Source: Saccharothrix syringae (lineage in GTDB: Bacteria > Actinomycetota > Actinomycetes > Mycobacteriales > Pseudonocardiaceae). Taken from it: a stretch of 64,000 nt of DNA. A program made the translations under genes and the position numbers. The number at the start of each line of letters is the position of its first letter. Position 1 is the first letter of the stretch. Of this stretch, positions 18,666 through 27,600 are shown one piece after another. The stretch lies in assembly GCF_009498035.1 (NCBI RefSeq), contig NZ_CP034550.1, forward strand, positions 8,804,001 through 8,868,000. Reading direction: 5' to 3'. Under the pieces are notes generated by a model, which worked only from the letters and a program-made list of their open reading frames with translations, was not told the origin of the DNA and made no database searches.

Positions 18666-19634
18666 GTGAAGCTCTCGGTGCTGGACCGCTCGCGCGTGCG
18701 GGCCGGGCACACCCACGCCGAGGCCCTGCGCGACACCGTGGCCTTCGCCCGGCAGGTCGAGCAGCTCGGCTACCACCGCTTCTGGGTCGCCGAGCACCAC
18801 GGCGTGCCCGGCGTGGCCGGTGCCGCGCCCACCGTGCTGGCCGCCGCCGTGGCCGCCGCGACCACGCGCATCCGGGTCGGCACGGGCGGCGTGATGCTGC
18901 CCAACCACCAGCCGCTGGTGGTGGCCGAGCAGTTCGGCGTGCTGGAGTCGCTGTTCCCGGGGCGGGTCGACATGGGCCTGGGCCGGTCGGTGGGGTTCAT
19001 CAAGGCCGTCCGCCGGGCGCTCGGGCACGACGAGTCCGACGCCGCCGAGTTCGGCGCGAAGCTGACCGAGCTGCTCGGCTACTTCACCGGGGACCGGCCG
19101 GTGCGCGGCTACCCCGCGCACGGGCTGCGCGTGGCGCCGTTCGTGCTGGCCACGGGGGCCGGCGCCGAGGTGGCCGCCGCCCACGGCCTGCCGCTGGTCA
19201 TCGGCGGGTTCCGGGGCGAGGAGGCGATGCTGGAGGCCATCGCCGGCTACCGCGCCGGGTTCCGGCCCTCGGTCTGGGCGGCCGAGCCCCACGTGGTGGT
19301 GTCCGCGACCGTGGCCGTGGCGGGGACCGCGGACGAGGCGTGGCGCCTGCTGGTGCCGGAGGCGTGGGCGATGGCCCACGCCCGCACCAGGGGCGAGTTC
19401 CCGCCGCTGCGCGCGCCGGAGGACGTGCTGGCCACGCCCATGACCGACCGCGAGCGCGCGGCGTTCGAGCAGGCGCTCCGGGGCCACCTGTTCGGCACCC
19501 CGCACGAGGTGGGCGAGGCCCTCGACGCCCTGGTGGCGCGCACCGGCGCGGCCGAGGTCCTGGTCACCACCAGCACCCACGACCGGGACGCCCTGCTGAC
19601 CTCGTACCGCCTGCTCGCCGACCTCTACCGGTGA
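18666..19634 (+). CDS. LLM-class flavin-dependent oxidoreductase
   Basis: A 322-residue luciferase-like monooxygenase-fold enzyme (TIM barrel, FMN or F420). Family signatures: GYHRFWVAEHHGVPGVAG near residue 38, IRVGTGGVMLPNHQPLVVAEQFG and LFPGRVDMGLGRS. It resembles the MsnO8-type LLM subgroup. GTG start at 18666. It lies 39 nt after the flavoprotein gene on the same strand, probably one unit. The stop is only 4 nt from the convergent PAC2 stop. Confidence 0.9.
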   Translation: MKLSVLDRSRVRAGHTHAEALRDTVAFARQVEQLGYHRFWVAEHHGVPGVAGAAPTVLAAAVAAATTRIRVGTGGVMLPNHQPLVVAEQFGVLESLFPGRVDMGLGRSVGFIKAVRRALGHDESDAAEFGAKLTELLGYFTGDRPVRGYPAHGLRVAPFVLATGAGAEVAAAHGLPLVIGGFRGEEAMLEAIAGYRAGFRPSVWAAEPHVVVSATVAVAGTADEAWRLLVPEAWAMAHARTRGEFPPLRAPEDVLATPMTDRERAAFEQALRGHLFGTPHEVGEALDALVARTGAAEVLVTTSTHDRDALLTSYRLLADLYR

Positions 19635-19638
19635 GGGT

Positions 19639-20553
19639 TCAGTGGTCGCGCTGCTGCTCGGCCAGGAAGCGCTCCAGCTCGGCGCCGATCTCGTCCGCGC
19701 TGGGCAGCGGCTCGTCCGCCGAGACCAGCAGGTTGTCCGAAGCCTCGGTGAAGGCGTCGTACTGCTGCTCCAGGGCCCGGACCACCTGCTCCACCTCGGT
19801 CGACTCGGCCACCTGCCGGGCGATCTCGGCGTCGGTCCGCTGGGCCGCCTCGTTGAGCGCGGCGGCCTGCACGACCAGGCCCGTCGACTTGGTGATCGCC
19901 TGGAGCAGGCCCAGCGCGGCCGCCGGGTAGGTGCCCTGCGCCAGGTAGTGCGGGACGTAGGCGGCGAAGCCCATCGCGTCGTGCCCGGCCTGGCCCAGCC
20001 GCAGCTCGATCAGCGCGGCCAGGTTGCCCGGCACCTGCACCCGGTTGAACGGCGAGGTGCCGGTGACCAGCTCCGGCCGGGTGGCGTGCGAGATCACCGA
20101 CAGCTTCCGGGTGTGCGGCACGCCCATCGGGATGCCGTGGAAGCTGACCGCCAGCCGCACGCCCCAGCGCTCGACCAGCGCCTGGACGGCCGCCGCCACG
20201 CCCTCCCACCTGCGGTCCGGCTCCGGGCCGGTCATCAGCAGGAACGGCGTGCCCACCGCGTCGTGCAGCAGGTGGACCACCAGCTCGGGCGCGGCGTAGT
20301 CCTCCCACCGGTCGGTGGCGTAGGTCATCGGCGGCCGCCGGGCCCGGTAGTCGATCAGGGCGTCGATGTCGAACCGGGCGACCACGCGGTGCTCGTGCGC
20401 CTCCAGCAGGTGGTTGACCAGCACCGAACCGGCCGCCCCCGCGTCCATGAAGCCGTCGAAGTGGTGCAGCAGCACCGCTCCGGTCAGGTCCGGGACGTCG
20501 GAGTCGACCTCGAACAGCTCATCCGGGTCCAGCGCCACCTCGTGCCTCCCCAT
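19639..20553 (-). CDS. PAC2-family protein
   Basis: A 304-residue PAC2 (proteasome assembly chaperone 2-like) protein, a family common in actinobacteria. Seen: LLHHFDGFMDAGAAG near the start, MTGPEPDRRWEGVAAAV, and LGLLQAITKSTGLVV; the C-terminal 60 residues form a charged helix (EVEQVVRALEQQYDAF). Its molecular role in bacteria is not settled, although several actinobacteria have proteasomes. ATG at 20553. It shares a 118-bp region with the divergent ABC transporter gene. Confidence 0.88.
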   Translation of the reverse strand: MGRHEVALDPDELFEVDSDVPDLTGAVLLHHFDGFMDAGAAGSVLVNHLLEAHEHRVVARFDIDALIDYRARRPPMTYATDRWEDYAAPELVVHLLHDAVGTPFLLMTGPEPDRRWEGVAAAVQALVERWGVRLAVSFHGIPMGVPHTRKLSVISHATRPELVTGTSPFNRVQVPGNLAALIELRLGQAGHDAMGFAAYVPHYLAQGTYPAAALGLLQAITKSTGLVVQAAALNEAAQRTDAEIARQVAESTEVEQVVRALEQQYDAFTEASDNLLVSADEPLPSADEIGAELERFLAEQQRDH

Positions 20554-20671
20554 GTGCTCAAGAACGAGTCCTCTGGCAGCTCAACGCCGGACCGCCTTGA
20601 TCCATTCCCGGGTGCGGCCGGTTTCCGCGGACCTTGACCTCCAGTCGACTCCAGGTCCTAGCGTTCGGCCC

Positions 20672-22555
20672 ATGGACATGGAGACCACCGCGTGGATGTC
20701 GCTCTACCACGTGACGAACGCCCAGGACGACCGCCGGCCGTTCTCCGCGGCGACGCTGCGCCGCATCTGGTCGTTCGCGCGACCGCACCGGGCGCGGCTG
20801 GCCCGCTACCTGGCGCTGAGCGTGGTGCTGGCGGTGCTCGCGGTGGTCACGCCGGTGCTCGCCGGGCGGGTCGTGGACGCCATCGTCGGCGGGTCGACCA
20901 CCGGGCTGGTCCTCGGGCTGGCGGGCGTCATCGCGGGCATCGCGGTCGCCGAGGCGGGGCTGGGCCTGGTGGCGCGGTGGCTGTCGGCGGGCATCGGCGA
21001 GGACCTGATCCTGGACCTGCGCACCGCGGTGTTCGACCACGTGCAGCGGATGCCGGTCGCGTTCTTCACCCGCACCCGCACCGGGGCGCTGGTCAGCAGG
21101 CTCAACAACGACGTGATCGGGGCGCAGCGGGCGTTCAGCGACACGCTGGCCGGCGTGGCGGGCAACCTGGTCACACTGGTGCTGACGCTGGTGGTGATGA
21201 TCGGCCTGTCGTGGCAGATCACGCTGCTGGCGCTGGTGCTGCTGCCGGTGTTCGTGGTGCCGGCGCGGCGGATGGGGTCCCGGCTGGCCCGGCTGGAGCG
21301 CGAGGCGGCCAACCACAACGCGACCATGGGCACCCAGATGACCGAGCGGTTCTCCGCGCCGGGCGCGACGCTGGTCAAGCTGTTCGGCAGGCCCTCGCGG
21401 GAGTCGGCGGAGTTCGCGGTGCGGGCCCGGCGGGTGCGCGACATCGGGGTGCGCACCGCGATGGTGCAGACGGTGTTCCTGACCGCGTTGACGCTGGTCT
21501 CGGCGCTGGCGCTGGCCCTGGTGTACGGGCTGGGCGGGTTCTACGCGCTGCGCGGGCAGCTCGACGCGGGCTCGGTGGTGGCGCTGGCGCTGCTGCTGAC
21601 CAGGCTCTACGCCCCGCTCACGGCGCTGGCCAGCGCGCGGGTCGAGGTGATGAGCGCGCTGGTGAGCTTCGAGCGGGTCTTCGAGGTGCTGGACCTCAAG
21701 CCGCTGATCACCGAGAAGCCGGACGCGCGGCCGCTGCCCGACGGCCCGGTGTCGGTCGAGTTCGAGGGCGTCCGGTTCGCCTACCCGTCGGCGGACCGGG
21801 TCTCGCTGGCCTCGCTGGAGGAGGTCGCCGCGCTCGACACCCGCGGCGGGGTGGAGGTGCTGCACGACGTGTCGTTCCGGGCCGAACCGGGCCAGGTGGT
21901 CGCGCTGGTCGGGTCGTCGGGCGCGGGCAAGTCCACCATCGCCTCGCTGCTCCCCCGGCTCTACGACGTCGACGCGGGCGCGGTGCGCCTGTCCGGTGTG
22001 GACGTGCGGGACCTGACCGCCGACGCGATCCGCGACGCGCTGGGCATGGTGACCCAGGACGGTCACCTCTTCCACGAGTCGATCCGGGACAACCTGCTGC
22101 TGGCGCGGCCGTCGGCGACCGAGGACGAGCTGTGGGACGTGCTGCGGCGGGCGCGGCTGGTCGACCTGGTGGAGTCGCTGCCCGACGGGCTGGACACCGT
22201 GGTCGGCGAGCGCGGCTACCGGCTGTCCGGCGGCGAGCGGCAGCGGCTGACCATCGCCCGGCTGCTGCTGGCCAGGCCGCGCGTGGTGATCCTGGACGAG
22301 GCCACGGCGCACCTGGACTCCACGTCGGAGGCCGCGGTGCAGGCCGCGCTGGGCGAGGCGCTGGCCGGGCGGACGGCCGTGGTCATCGCGCACCGGCTGT
22401 CCACGATCCGGGCAGCCGACCTGATCCTGGTGGTGGAGGACGGCCGGGTGGTGGAGCGCGGCACGCACGCCGACCTGCTGGCCGCGGGCGGGCGGTACGA
22501 GGAGCTGTACCGGACCCAGTTCGCCGAGGAGGAGGCGGTCGCGGCGGCCTCGTGA
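20672..22555 (+). CDS. ABC exporter, fused membrane and ATPase domains
   Basis: A 627-residue half-transporter. Residues about 45-330 form a six-helix type IV exporter membrane domain, and about 365-615 the ATPase: Walker A GSSGAGKST, signature LSGGERQR, Walker B RVVILDEAT, H-loop AHRLST. It should dimerise in the membrane; substrate unknown (multidrug or lipid type). ATG 20672 is the first Met consistent with the domain. No partner half-transporter is adjacent, suggesting a homodimer. A racemase gene follows 42 nt downstream. Confidence 0.92.
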   Translation: MDMETTAWMSLYHVTNAQDDRRPFSAATLRRIWSFARPHRARLARYLALSVVLAVLAVVTPVLAGRVVDAIVGGSTTGLVLGLAGVIAGIAVAEAGLGLVARWLSAGIGEDLILDLRTAVFDHVQRMPVAFFTRTRTGALVSRLNNDVIGAQRAFSDTLAGVAGNLVTLVLTLVVMIGLSWQITLLALVLLPVFVVPARRMGSRLARLEREAANHNATMGTQMTERFSAPGATLVKLFGRPSRESAEFAVRARRVRDIGVRTAMVQTVFLTALTLVSALALALVYGLGGFYALRGQLDAGSVVALALLLTRLYAPLTALASARVEVMSALVSFERVFEVLDLKPLITEKPDARPLPDGPVSVEFEGVRFAYPSADRVSLASLEEVAALDTRGGVEVLHDVSFRAEPGQVVALVGSSGAGKSTIASLLPRLYDVDAGAVRLSGVDVRDLTADAIRDALGMVTQDGHLFHESIRDNLLLARPSATEDELWDVLRRARLVDLVESLPDGLDTVVGERGYRLSGGERQRLTIARLLLARPRVVILDEATAHLDSTSEAAVQAALGEALAGRTAVVIAHRLSTIRAADLILVVEDGRVVERGTHADLLAAGGRYEELYRTQFAEEEAVAAAS

Positions 22556-22597
22556 ATTCCGGTGATCCGCGGGCGAACACCGTTCACAATCGGGGCC

Positions 22598-23302
22598 ATG
22601 CGAACCATCGGGTTGATCGGCGGCATGAGCTGGGAGTCCTCCGCGGAGTACTACCGGCTGCTCAACGAGGAGACGCGGCGTCGGCTGGGCGGGCACCACT
22701 GCGCGCCCAGCCTGCTGCTGACCGTCGACTTCGCCGAGGTCGAGCTGTTGCAGCGCACCGGGCAGTGGGAGCGGGCGGGCGAGCTGCTGGCCGGTGCGGC
22801 GCGCCGGCTGGAGGGCGCGGGCGCCGAACTGGTGCTGTTGTGCACCAACACCATGCACAAGGTGGCCGACGCGATCACCGGCGCGGTCGGGGTGCCGTTC
22901 GTGCACATCGTGGACGCCACCGCGCGGCGGCTCACCGGGTACCGGAAGGTGGGGCTGCTGGGCACCCGGTTCACCATGGAGCAGGACTTCTACCGCGACC
23001 GGATGCGCGCGCACGGCGTGGAACTCGTCGTGCCGGAGGAGCCGGACCGGACGCTGGTGCACGACGTGATCTACGACGAGCTGACCCGCAACCGGGTGGA
23101 GCCCGCCTCGCGCGCGGCGTACCGGGGGGTGATGGCGCGGCTGGTGGAGCGCGGCGCGGAGGCGATCATCCTGGGCTGCACGGAGATCACGCTGCTGGTG
23201 GACGCCTCGGACAGCACCGTGCCGCTGGTCGACTCGACCCGGCTGCACGTGGAGGCGGGCGTGGACCTGGCGCTGGCGGACGGGTCCACCGCGCCCCGGT
23301 GA
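22598..23302 (+). CDS. Aspartate/glutamate racemase-family protein
   Basis: A 234-residue cofactor-independent racemase with the two expected catalytic cysteines: one in LVLLCTNTMHKV (about residue 86) and one in IILGCTEITLL (about 194). The start IGLIGGMSWESSAEYY is the classic Asp/Glu racemase N-terminus. It likely makes D-Asp or D-Glu, although YgeA-type members are broad. ATG at 22598. Confidence 0.92.
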   Translation: MRTIGLIGGMSWESSAEYYRLLNEETRRRLGGHHCAPSLLLTVDFAEVELLQRTGQWERAGELLAGAARRLEGAGAELVLLCTNTMHKVADAITGAVGVPFVHIVDATARRLTGYRKVGLLGTRFTMEQDFYRDRMRAHGVELVVPEEPDRTLVHDVIYDELTRNRVEPASRAAYRGVMARLVERGAEAIILGCTEITLLVDASDSTVPLVDSTRLHVEAGVDLALADGSTAPR

Positions 23303-23308
23303 GGCAGA

Positions 23309-23860
23309 GTGGACGGCATGGAACTGACGCCGCGCGCCCTGTTCTCCCTGGCGCGGACCACCGTGGAGACCGCCGTGTCCGTGCCCGGCCGGGTGCTGGA
23401 CCTGCTGGGGGCGGCCGAGTCCGTGGTCCGGCGGGCCGACGCGCTGGTCGCGCGCACCGAGCGGGTGCTGGACGAGACCGAGGACCTGGTCGGGCGGGCG
23501 AAGGCGGTGACCGCCGTCGCCGAGGGCGTCACCGCCGACGCCGGCCGCACCGCCCGCGTGGCGCAGGGGCTGGTGGACGACTACGCGCCGCTGGCCCGGC
23601 AGGCCCAGCCGCTGGCGCGGCGGTTCGTCGAGGAGCTGTCGCCGCACGAGGTGGACGCCGCGGTCGAGCTGGTGGACCAGCTCCCCGTGCTGACCAAGCA
23701 CGTGCTGGAGGACGTGCTGCCGATCCTGACCACCCTGGACAAGGTCGGGCCGGAGATCCACCAGCTGCTGGAGGTCACCAAGGACATGCGGCAGGCGATC
23801 CAGGGCATCCCCGGCTTCGCGTTCCTGCGCCGGCGCGGCGAGGACCGGGAGGACGACTAG
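23309..23860 (+). CDS. Amphipathic helical protein of unknown function
   Basis: 183 residues (GTG start; ATG at 23318 also possible). Almost the whole chain is amphipathic helix with regularly spaced charged and hydrophobic residues (VRRADALVARTERVLDETED), then a short C-terminal motif IQGIPGFAFLRRR. Similar short proteins are widespread in actinobacteria and are sometimes misannotated as ribulose bisphosphate carboxylase; I see no RuBisCO feature. It follows the racemase by 6 nt. The stop codon shares the tetranucleotide CTAG with the stop of the convergent SDR gene. Confidence 0.75.
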   Translation: MDGMELTPRALFSLARTTVETAVSVPGRVLDLLGAAESVVRRADALVARTERVLDETEDLVGRAKAVTAVAEGVTADAGRTARVAQGLVDDYAPLARQAQPLARRFVEELSPHEVDAAVELVDQLPVLTKHVLEDVLPILTTLDKVGPEIHQLLEVTKDMRQAIQGIPGFAFLRRRGEDREDD

Positions 23861-24600
23861 AGCACGCGCCTGATCAGCCCGAGCGGCGCGTGCCGGATCA
23901 CCGGCGCGAGCACCCGCCACGGCCACCTGGGCACGCAGGCGGTGGGCCGCTCGCGCTCGATCGCGCGCACCATCGCCCGCACGCCCGCGGTCGTGCCGAC
24001 CAGCAGCGGCGCGTGCTGCTCGGGGTTCATCTCCGACCGGATGTAGCCGGGCAGGACCGCGCTGACCCGGATCGGCGTGCCCAGGGTGTCCGCCCGGATG
24101 CCCTCGGCCAGTGACGACACGGCCGCCTTGGTGGCCGCGTAGGTGGTCATGGACTTCGGCATGCCGCGCACGGCGCTGACCGACGAGATCAGCACCAGGT
24201 GGCCCCGCTCCCGGCGGTAGAAGACCTCCATCGCGGCCTCGCACTGCGCCAGCGCGGCCACGAAGTTCGTCTCGGCGGTGCGCCTGTTGGCGGCGAACCC
24301 GCCCGTGCCCACGGGGCGGCCCTTGCCGATGCCGGCGTTGACCACGACCCGGTCCAGGCCGCCGAACTCCTCGTCGAACGACCGGAACACCTCGAACACC
24401 GCGTCGTGGTCGGTCACGTCCAACTGCCGCGTCGAGACCCTGATGCCGGGGTGCGCGGCGGTCAGCTCGTCGCGCAGCGCGTCCAGCCGGTCGGTCCGCC
24501 GCGCGCACAGCGCCAGGTCGCGGCCCAGCGCGGCGAACTGGCGGGCCATCTCGGCGCCCAGGCCGGCGCTGGCACCCGTGATCAGGATCTTCTTCCGCAC
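23857..24600 (-). CDS. Short-chain dehydrogenase/reductase
   Basis: A 247-residue classical SDR: cofactor motif TGASAGLG near residue 8, NAG (VVVNAGIG), and catalytic Ser-Tyr-Lys in LISSVSAVRG...YAATK. The C-terminal tail (WPWRVLAPVIRHAPLGLIRRVL) resembles membrane-associated SDRs in actinobacterial lipid metabolism. GTG 24600 is chosen because the Rossmann fold begins immediately after it; the longer reading frame upstream has no support. Its 3' end overlaps the convergent gene by 4 nt. Confidence 0.9.
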   Translation of the reverse strand: MRKKILITGASAGLGAEMARQFAALGRDLALCARRTDRLDALRDELTAAHPGIRVSTRQLDVTDHDAVFEVFRSFDEEFGGLDRVVVNAGIGKGRPVGTGGFAANRRTAETNFVAALAQCEAAMEVFYRRERGHLVLISSVSAVRGMPKSMTTYAATKAAVSSLAEGIRADTLGTPIRVSAVLPGYIRSEMNPEQHAPLLVGTTAGVRAMVRAIERERPTACVPRWPWRVLAPVIRHAPLGLIRRVL

Positions 24601-24744
24601 GGCGCACAGCCTAACAACGCGATTTTTTCGCGCGCGCACGAGTGTTTCCCGAACCGTTCTTGTCGGTCCGTGAGCACCGCGAACCGGCACGTCACAATGT
24701 TCGGCGCGCGTTTTAGCGGATTTCGCCGGTTTTTCCCGAAAGCC

Positions 24745-24774
24745 TTGCCCGCTTACCGGAACGCTCGTTAACTT
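24745..24774 (+). promoter_or_regulatory. Candidate sigma-70-type promoter of the DUF6801-like secreted protein
   Basis: TTGCCC (24745-24750), an 18-nt spacer and TAACTT (24769-24774), about 47 nt upstream of the GTG start. It lies in a 221-bp intergenic region that is noticeably A/T-richer than its surroundings. Confidence 0.35.
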
Positions 24775-24821
24775 CCGCCGGTCGGCATATTTCCGGCGAA
24801 TTTCGAGGAAGGAACACCCCC

Positions 24822-26024
24822 GTGAGGTTGAAGACGACACTGGCCGCGGGCGTGACGGCCGGGCTCGTGGTGGCCGGGCTGCTGACGGCCGTCGGCACCG
24901 GCACCGCGGCCCCCGTGCAGGTGGACAAGACCCTGAGCTTCACCTGCCCGTTCCCGCTGATCGGCAACCAGGTGATGTCGACGCGCGTCCGCGCCACCAT
25001 CGACACGCCCACGACGGTCGGCGGTGAGCTCAAGACCACCGGCTTCTCCGCCACGGTGACCGTGCCGCCGACCGCGACGCAGGGCCTGGCGCTGGTCGGC
25101 GCCGCCACGGTGGAGGGCTCCGCCGAGGCGGGCGTGCGGCTGGACAACGCGGGCACCGGGCTGGACATCGCCATCCCCGGCCTGACCGTGCCGAAGACGC
25201 CGGTGCCCGCCGAGGGCGCGTTCGACGTGGTGGCCGGCGGGCCCGTGCCCACCGCGGTGATCCCCAAGGCCGGCACGACCACCGTGACGGTCGGCAACTA
25301 CACCACGACGCTGACCCCGAAGCGGGCCGACGGCAGCGACACCGGGCTGGGCACGTTCACGTCCAACTGCACGCTGAACCCCGGCCAGGACCCGGAGCTG
25401 ATCCGGTTCGACGTGTCGGGCGGCCCGACCACGACGACGACCACCACCACGACAACGACCACCACGACGACCACCACCCGGCCGACGACCACGACGACCA
25501 CCCCGCCGGGCGGCATCAAGTACGCCTACACGCTCAACGGCTCGTCGGCGATCAAGAAGCTGGGCGGCTCGGTGGTGCTCGGCCCCGGCGGCCTGAACGC
25601 CGACCTGGACCTGGCGACCGGCGCGTTCACCGGTGACCTGGTGCTGCCGCCGACCAGCGGCAAGTTCACCGTGCTCGGCTTCCTGCCGGTGGAGTCCAAG
25701 GTCGAGTTCGCGCCCGTGGGCAAGACCACCGGCACGCTCAGCGCGGGCAGCGTGCGGTCGAACTCGAAGGTGACCATCAAGCTGCCGTCGATCACCGTGT
25801 TCGGCATCCCGATCAGCAGCGACGCGGCCTGCGGCACCAGCACCCCGGCGAGCATCGACCTGGTCTCCGGGCCGGGCTTCGACCCGCTGACCGGCGGTCG
25901 GCTCTCCGGCACCTACACCATCCCGGCGCTCACCGGCTGCGGCCTGTTCAACGACCTGGTCAGCGGCCTGACCGCGGGGCCGGACAACGCGATCGAGCTC
26001 ACCCTCACCCCGAAGACCGCCTGA
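24822..26024 (+). CDS. Secreted two-domain protein with poly-Thr linker (DUF6801-like)
   Basis: 400 residues: Sec signal (about 1-30), a beta-rich domain (about 31-195; a Cys in LSFTCPFP and one in TSNCTLNPG), a Thr-only linker of about 25 residues (about 208-230) and a second beta-rich domain (about 235-400; Cys in DAACGTST and TGCGLFN). The domain type resembles DUF6801 proteins of actinobacterial envelopes; this is from memory of the family. GAGGAAGGAAC precedes the GTG start. Likely an extracellular or cell-surface structural protein. A strong terminator follows. Confidence 0.8.
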   Translation: MRLKTTLAAGVTAGLVVAGLLTAVGTGTAAPVQVDKTLSFTCPFPLIGNQVMSTRVRATIDTPTTVGGELKTTGFSATVTVPPTATQGLALVGAATVEGSAEAGVRLDNAGTGLDIAIPGLTVPKTPVPAEGAFDVVAGGPVPTAVIPKAGTTTVTVGNYTTTLTPKRADGSDTGLGTFTSNCTLNPGQDPELIRFDVSGGPTTTTTTTTTTTTTTTTTRPTTTTTTPPGGIKYAYTLNGSSAIKKLGGSVVLGPGGLNADLDLATGAFTGDLVLPPTSGKFTVLGFLPVESKVEFAPVGKTTGTLSAGSVRSNSKVTIKLPSITVFGIPISSDAACGTSTPASIDLVSGPGFDPLTGGRLSGTYTIPALTGCGLFNDLVSGLTAGPDNAIELTLTPKTA

Positions 26025-26041
26025 TCGGGCGATCCGGGACC

Positions 26042-26073
26042 GGAGACCGCCGCGGTTCGGCGCGGCGGTCTCC
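26042..26073. terminator. Strong bidirectional hairpin terminator
   Basis: GGAGACCGCCGCG (26042-26054) and CGCGGCGGTCTCC (26061-26073) form a perfect 13-bp stem with a 6-nt loop, 17 nt past the secreted protein stop and 14 nt before the convergent lipase stop. Confidence 0.65.
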
Positions 26074-26087
26074 GCCTGTGCACGGGG

Positions 26088-27341
26088 TCAGCAGTTCGAG
26101 GTCGCGGGCCGGCCCGCGACCCGGTCGGCGGTGAATGCCTGCGCCGCCGCGTTGCCCGTGTGGACGGAGGTGATGTGGTCGGTGGGGTAGGTCCGCCAGT
26201 CCACCTGCACGCCGAGCCGGCAGTAGGTGTCCCGCAGCGCCTTGGCCTGGGCGAAGTCGACCAGGTCGTCGCCGGTGGCGTGGTACTGGTGCACGGGCAC
26301 CCGGATGGCCTCGCCGCCGAGCCTGTTCTCCTGCACCCGGGCCAGCCACGGCGGCGTGAGCACGGGGCTGGACGTGGTGTAGTCGGCGAGCCGGTGGTCC
26401 CGGTAGTCCACCAGCAGCTCGAAGGTGCACGCCTCGCGCTGCATCCGGGCGAACTCGGCCTTGCCGGACTCGGTGAGGTAGTCCTCCAGGTCCAGCTCCG
26501 GGTAGGCGTTGTCCAGGCCGATCAGCGAGTAGGCGAGCAGGCCGAAGCCACGGCGGCCGTCCAGCGGCAGGGCGACCTGCACGAGGTCGGCGGGCACGCC
26601 GCCGCCGACCACCCCGACCAGGTTCAGCTCCGGCGCGTAGGACGGCTGGAGCTGGCCCGCCCACATCGCCGCGCCGCCGCCCTGCGAGTAGCCGCGGAAC
26701 ACCACCTTCGCGGTCGGCGACAGGCCGAGGCCGGGCAGCCGCTGGGCGGCCCGGACCGCGTCGATCACCGCGTGCCCCTCGGCGCGGCCGGTGACGTAGG
26801 TGGTCCTCGGGTCGGGCCGGTAGCCCTCGTAGTCGGTGACGGCCACCGCGTACCCGGCCTTGAGCAGGTCGTTCACCGCGGGCTGCTCGTAGAGGGCGCC
26901 GATGCGCAGCATCTCCGAGGGCGCGCACCGGAACGCCGGGCCGTGCGTGCCGACCGCGAACGCCACGACCGGCGCGGTGGCCGGGTCGGTCGTTCTGGGC
27001 ACCAGGACGGTGCCGACCACCGCGTTGGGCCGGCCGAGCGCGTCGGTCGACCGGTACATCACCTGCCAGGCGTCGGCGGTGGCGCGCACCGCGCCCGCGA
27101 CCGAGGCGCGGTACCGGATGACGTCGCCGGGCGCGCCGGCGGGCAGCGGGTCCGGCGGCACGTAGAACCGGTCGTCGGCCGCCTCGGTTCCGACCGCTCC
27201 CGTCCCTGTTGCCCCTGTTCCCGCCGTCCCCGTTCCCGGCGGCCCGGCGTGCGCCGGCGGGAAACCGGCGGGCGCGGCGGTCAGCACGGCCGCGGCCGTG
27301 ACCGTGACCGTGACCGCCAAACATGAGAAGATCTTTCGCAA
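26088..27341 (-). CDS. Secretory lipase (LIP family), paralogue 1
   Basis: A 417-residue secreted alpha/beta hydrolase. TTG 27341 is the start: GGGAGG is 6 nt upstream and the signal (LRKIFSCLAVTVTVT...PPAHA) begins exactly there. Nucleophile Ser in GYSQGGG (about residue 190); an Asp in ATGDDLVDF and the His in YPTDHITSVHTG complete the expected triad. The family includes secreted lipases that cleave triacylglycerols or mycolate/acyl esters. A Thr/Gly-rich stretch after the signal (about 32-50) is unusual. The paralogue at 29026-30204 shares the whole architecture, and both have TTGTCACCGGC upstream. Confidence 0.9.
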   Translation of the reverse strand: MRKIFSCLAVTVTVTAAAVLTAAPAGFPPAHAGPPGTGTAGTGATGTGAVGTEAADDRFYVPPDPLPAGAPGDVIRYRASVAGAVRATADAWQVMYRSTDALGRPNAVVGTVLVPRTTDPATAPVVAFAVGTHGPAFRCAPSEMLRIGALYEQPAVNDLLKAGYAVAVTDYEGYRPDPRTTYVTGRAEGHAVIDAVRAAQRLPGLGLSPTAKVVFRGYSQGGGAAMWAGQLQPSYAPELNLVGVVGGGVPADLVQVALPLDGRRGFGLLAYSLIGLDNAYPELDLEDYLTESGKAEFARMQREACTFELLVDYRDHRLADYTTSSPVLTPPWLARVQENRLGGEAIRVPVHQYHATGDDLVDFAQAKALRDTYCRLGVQVDWRTYPTDHITSVHTGNAAAQAFTADRVAGRPATSNC

Positions 27342-27371
27342 ATGACACCTCCCGGTGAAATGTGGCACAGA

Positions 27372-27388
27372 TAATGCACAGTGCATTA
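27372..27388. promoter_or_regulatory. Perfect palindrome TAATGCAC-A-GTGCATTA upstream of lipase 1
   Basis: An 8+1+8 perfect inverted repeat, 31 nt upstream of the lipase start and A/T-rich against the background. Its size and symmetry fit a dimeric regulator operator; the regulator is unknown. Confidence 0.5.
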
Positions 27389-27421
27389 ACACCGACCACA
27401 CGTCCAGGCGGCGTGCCTGAT

Positions 27422-27432
27422 TTGTCACCGGC
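27422..27432. promoter_or_regulatory. Motif TTGTCACCGGC shared upstream of both lipase genes
   Basis: TTGTCACCGGC at 27422-27432 and 30298-30308, each about 80-95 nt upstream of a lipase start, with further matching GCGGC-N-TGC bases beside it. It suggests a common regulator of the two lipases. Confidence 0.4.
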
Positions 27433-27521
27433 ACACAGGTTTCGAAGATCGGAGTTGTGACGGGGCGCAGGATTTTTATCACTCGAAAGAGTGAACGGCG
27501 TCAACGCCGCGGAAAGACTAT

Positions 27522-27551
27522 TTGACACCCCGTCGCGGCTGATTTTAGTGT
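27522..27551 (+). promoter_or_regulatory. Candidate promoter of the PucR-like gene
   Basis: A consensus TTGACA (27522-27527), 18-nt spacer and TAGTGT (27546-27551), 50 nt upstream of the ATG. Small inverted repeats CACTC-GAAA-GAGTG (27480-27493) and CGGCGT-CA-ACGCCG (27496-27509) lie just upstream and could bind a regulator. Confidence 0.55.
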
Positions 27552-27600
27552 CGATCGGGCGAAGTCCCAAGGCGGTGCTTCGGCATGCGGAGGCGGCAGC

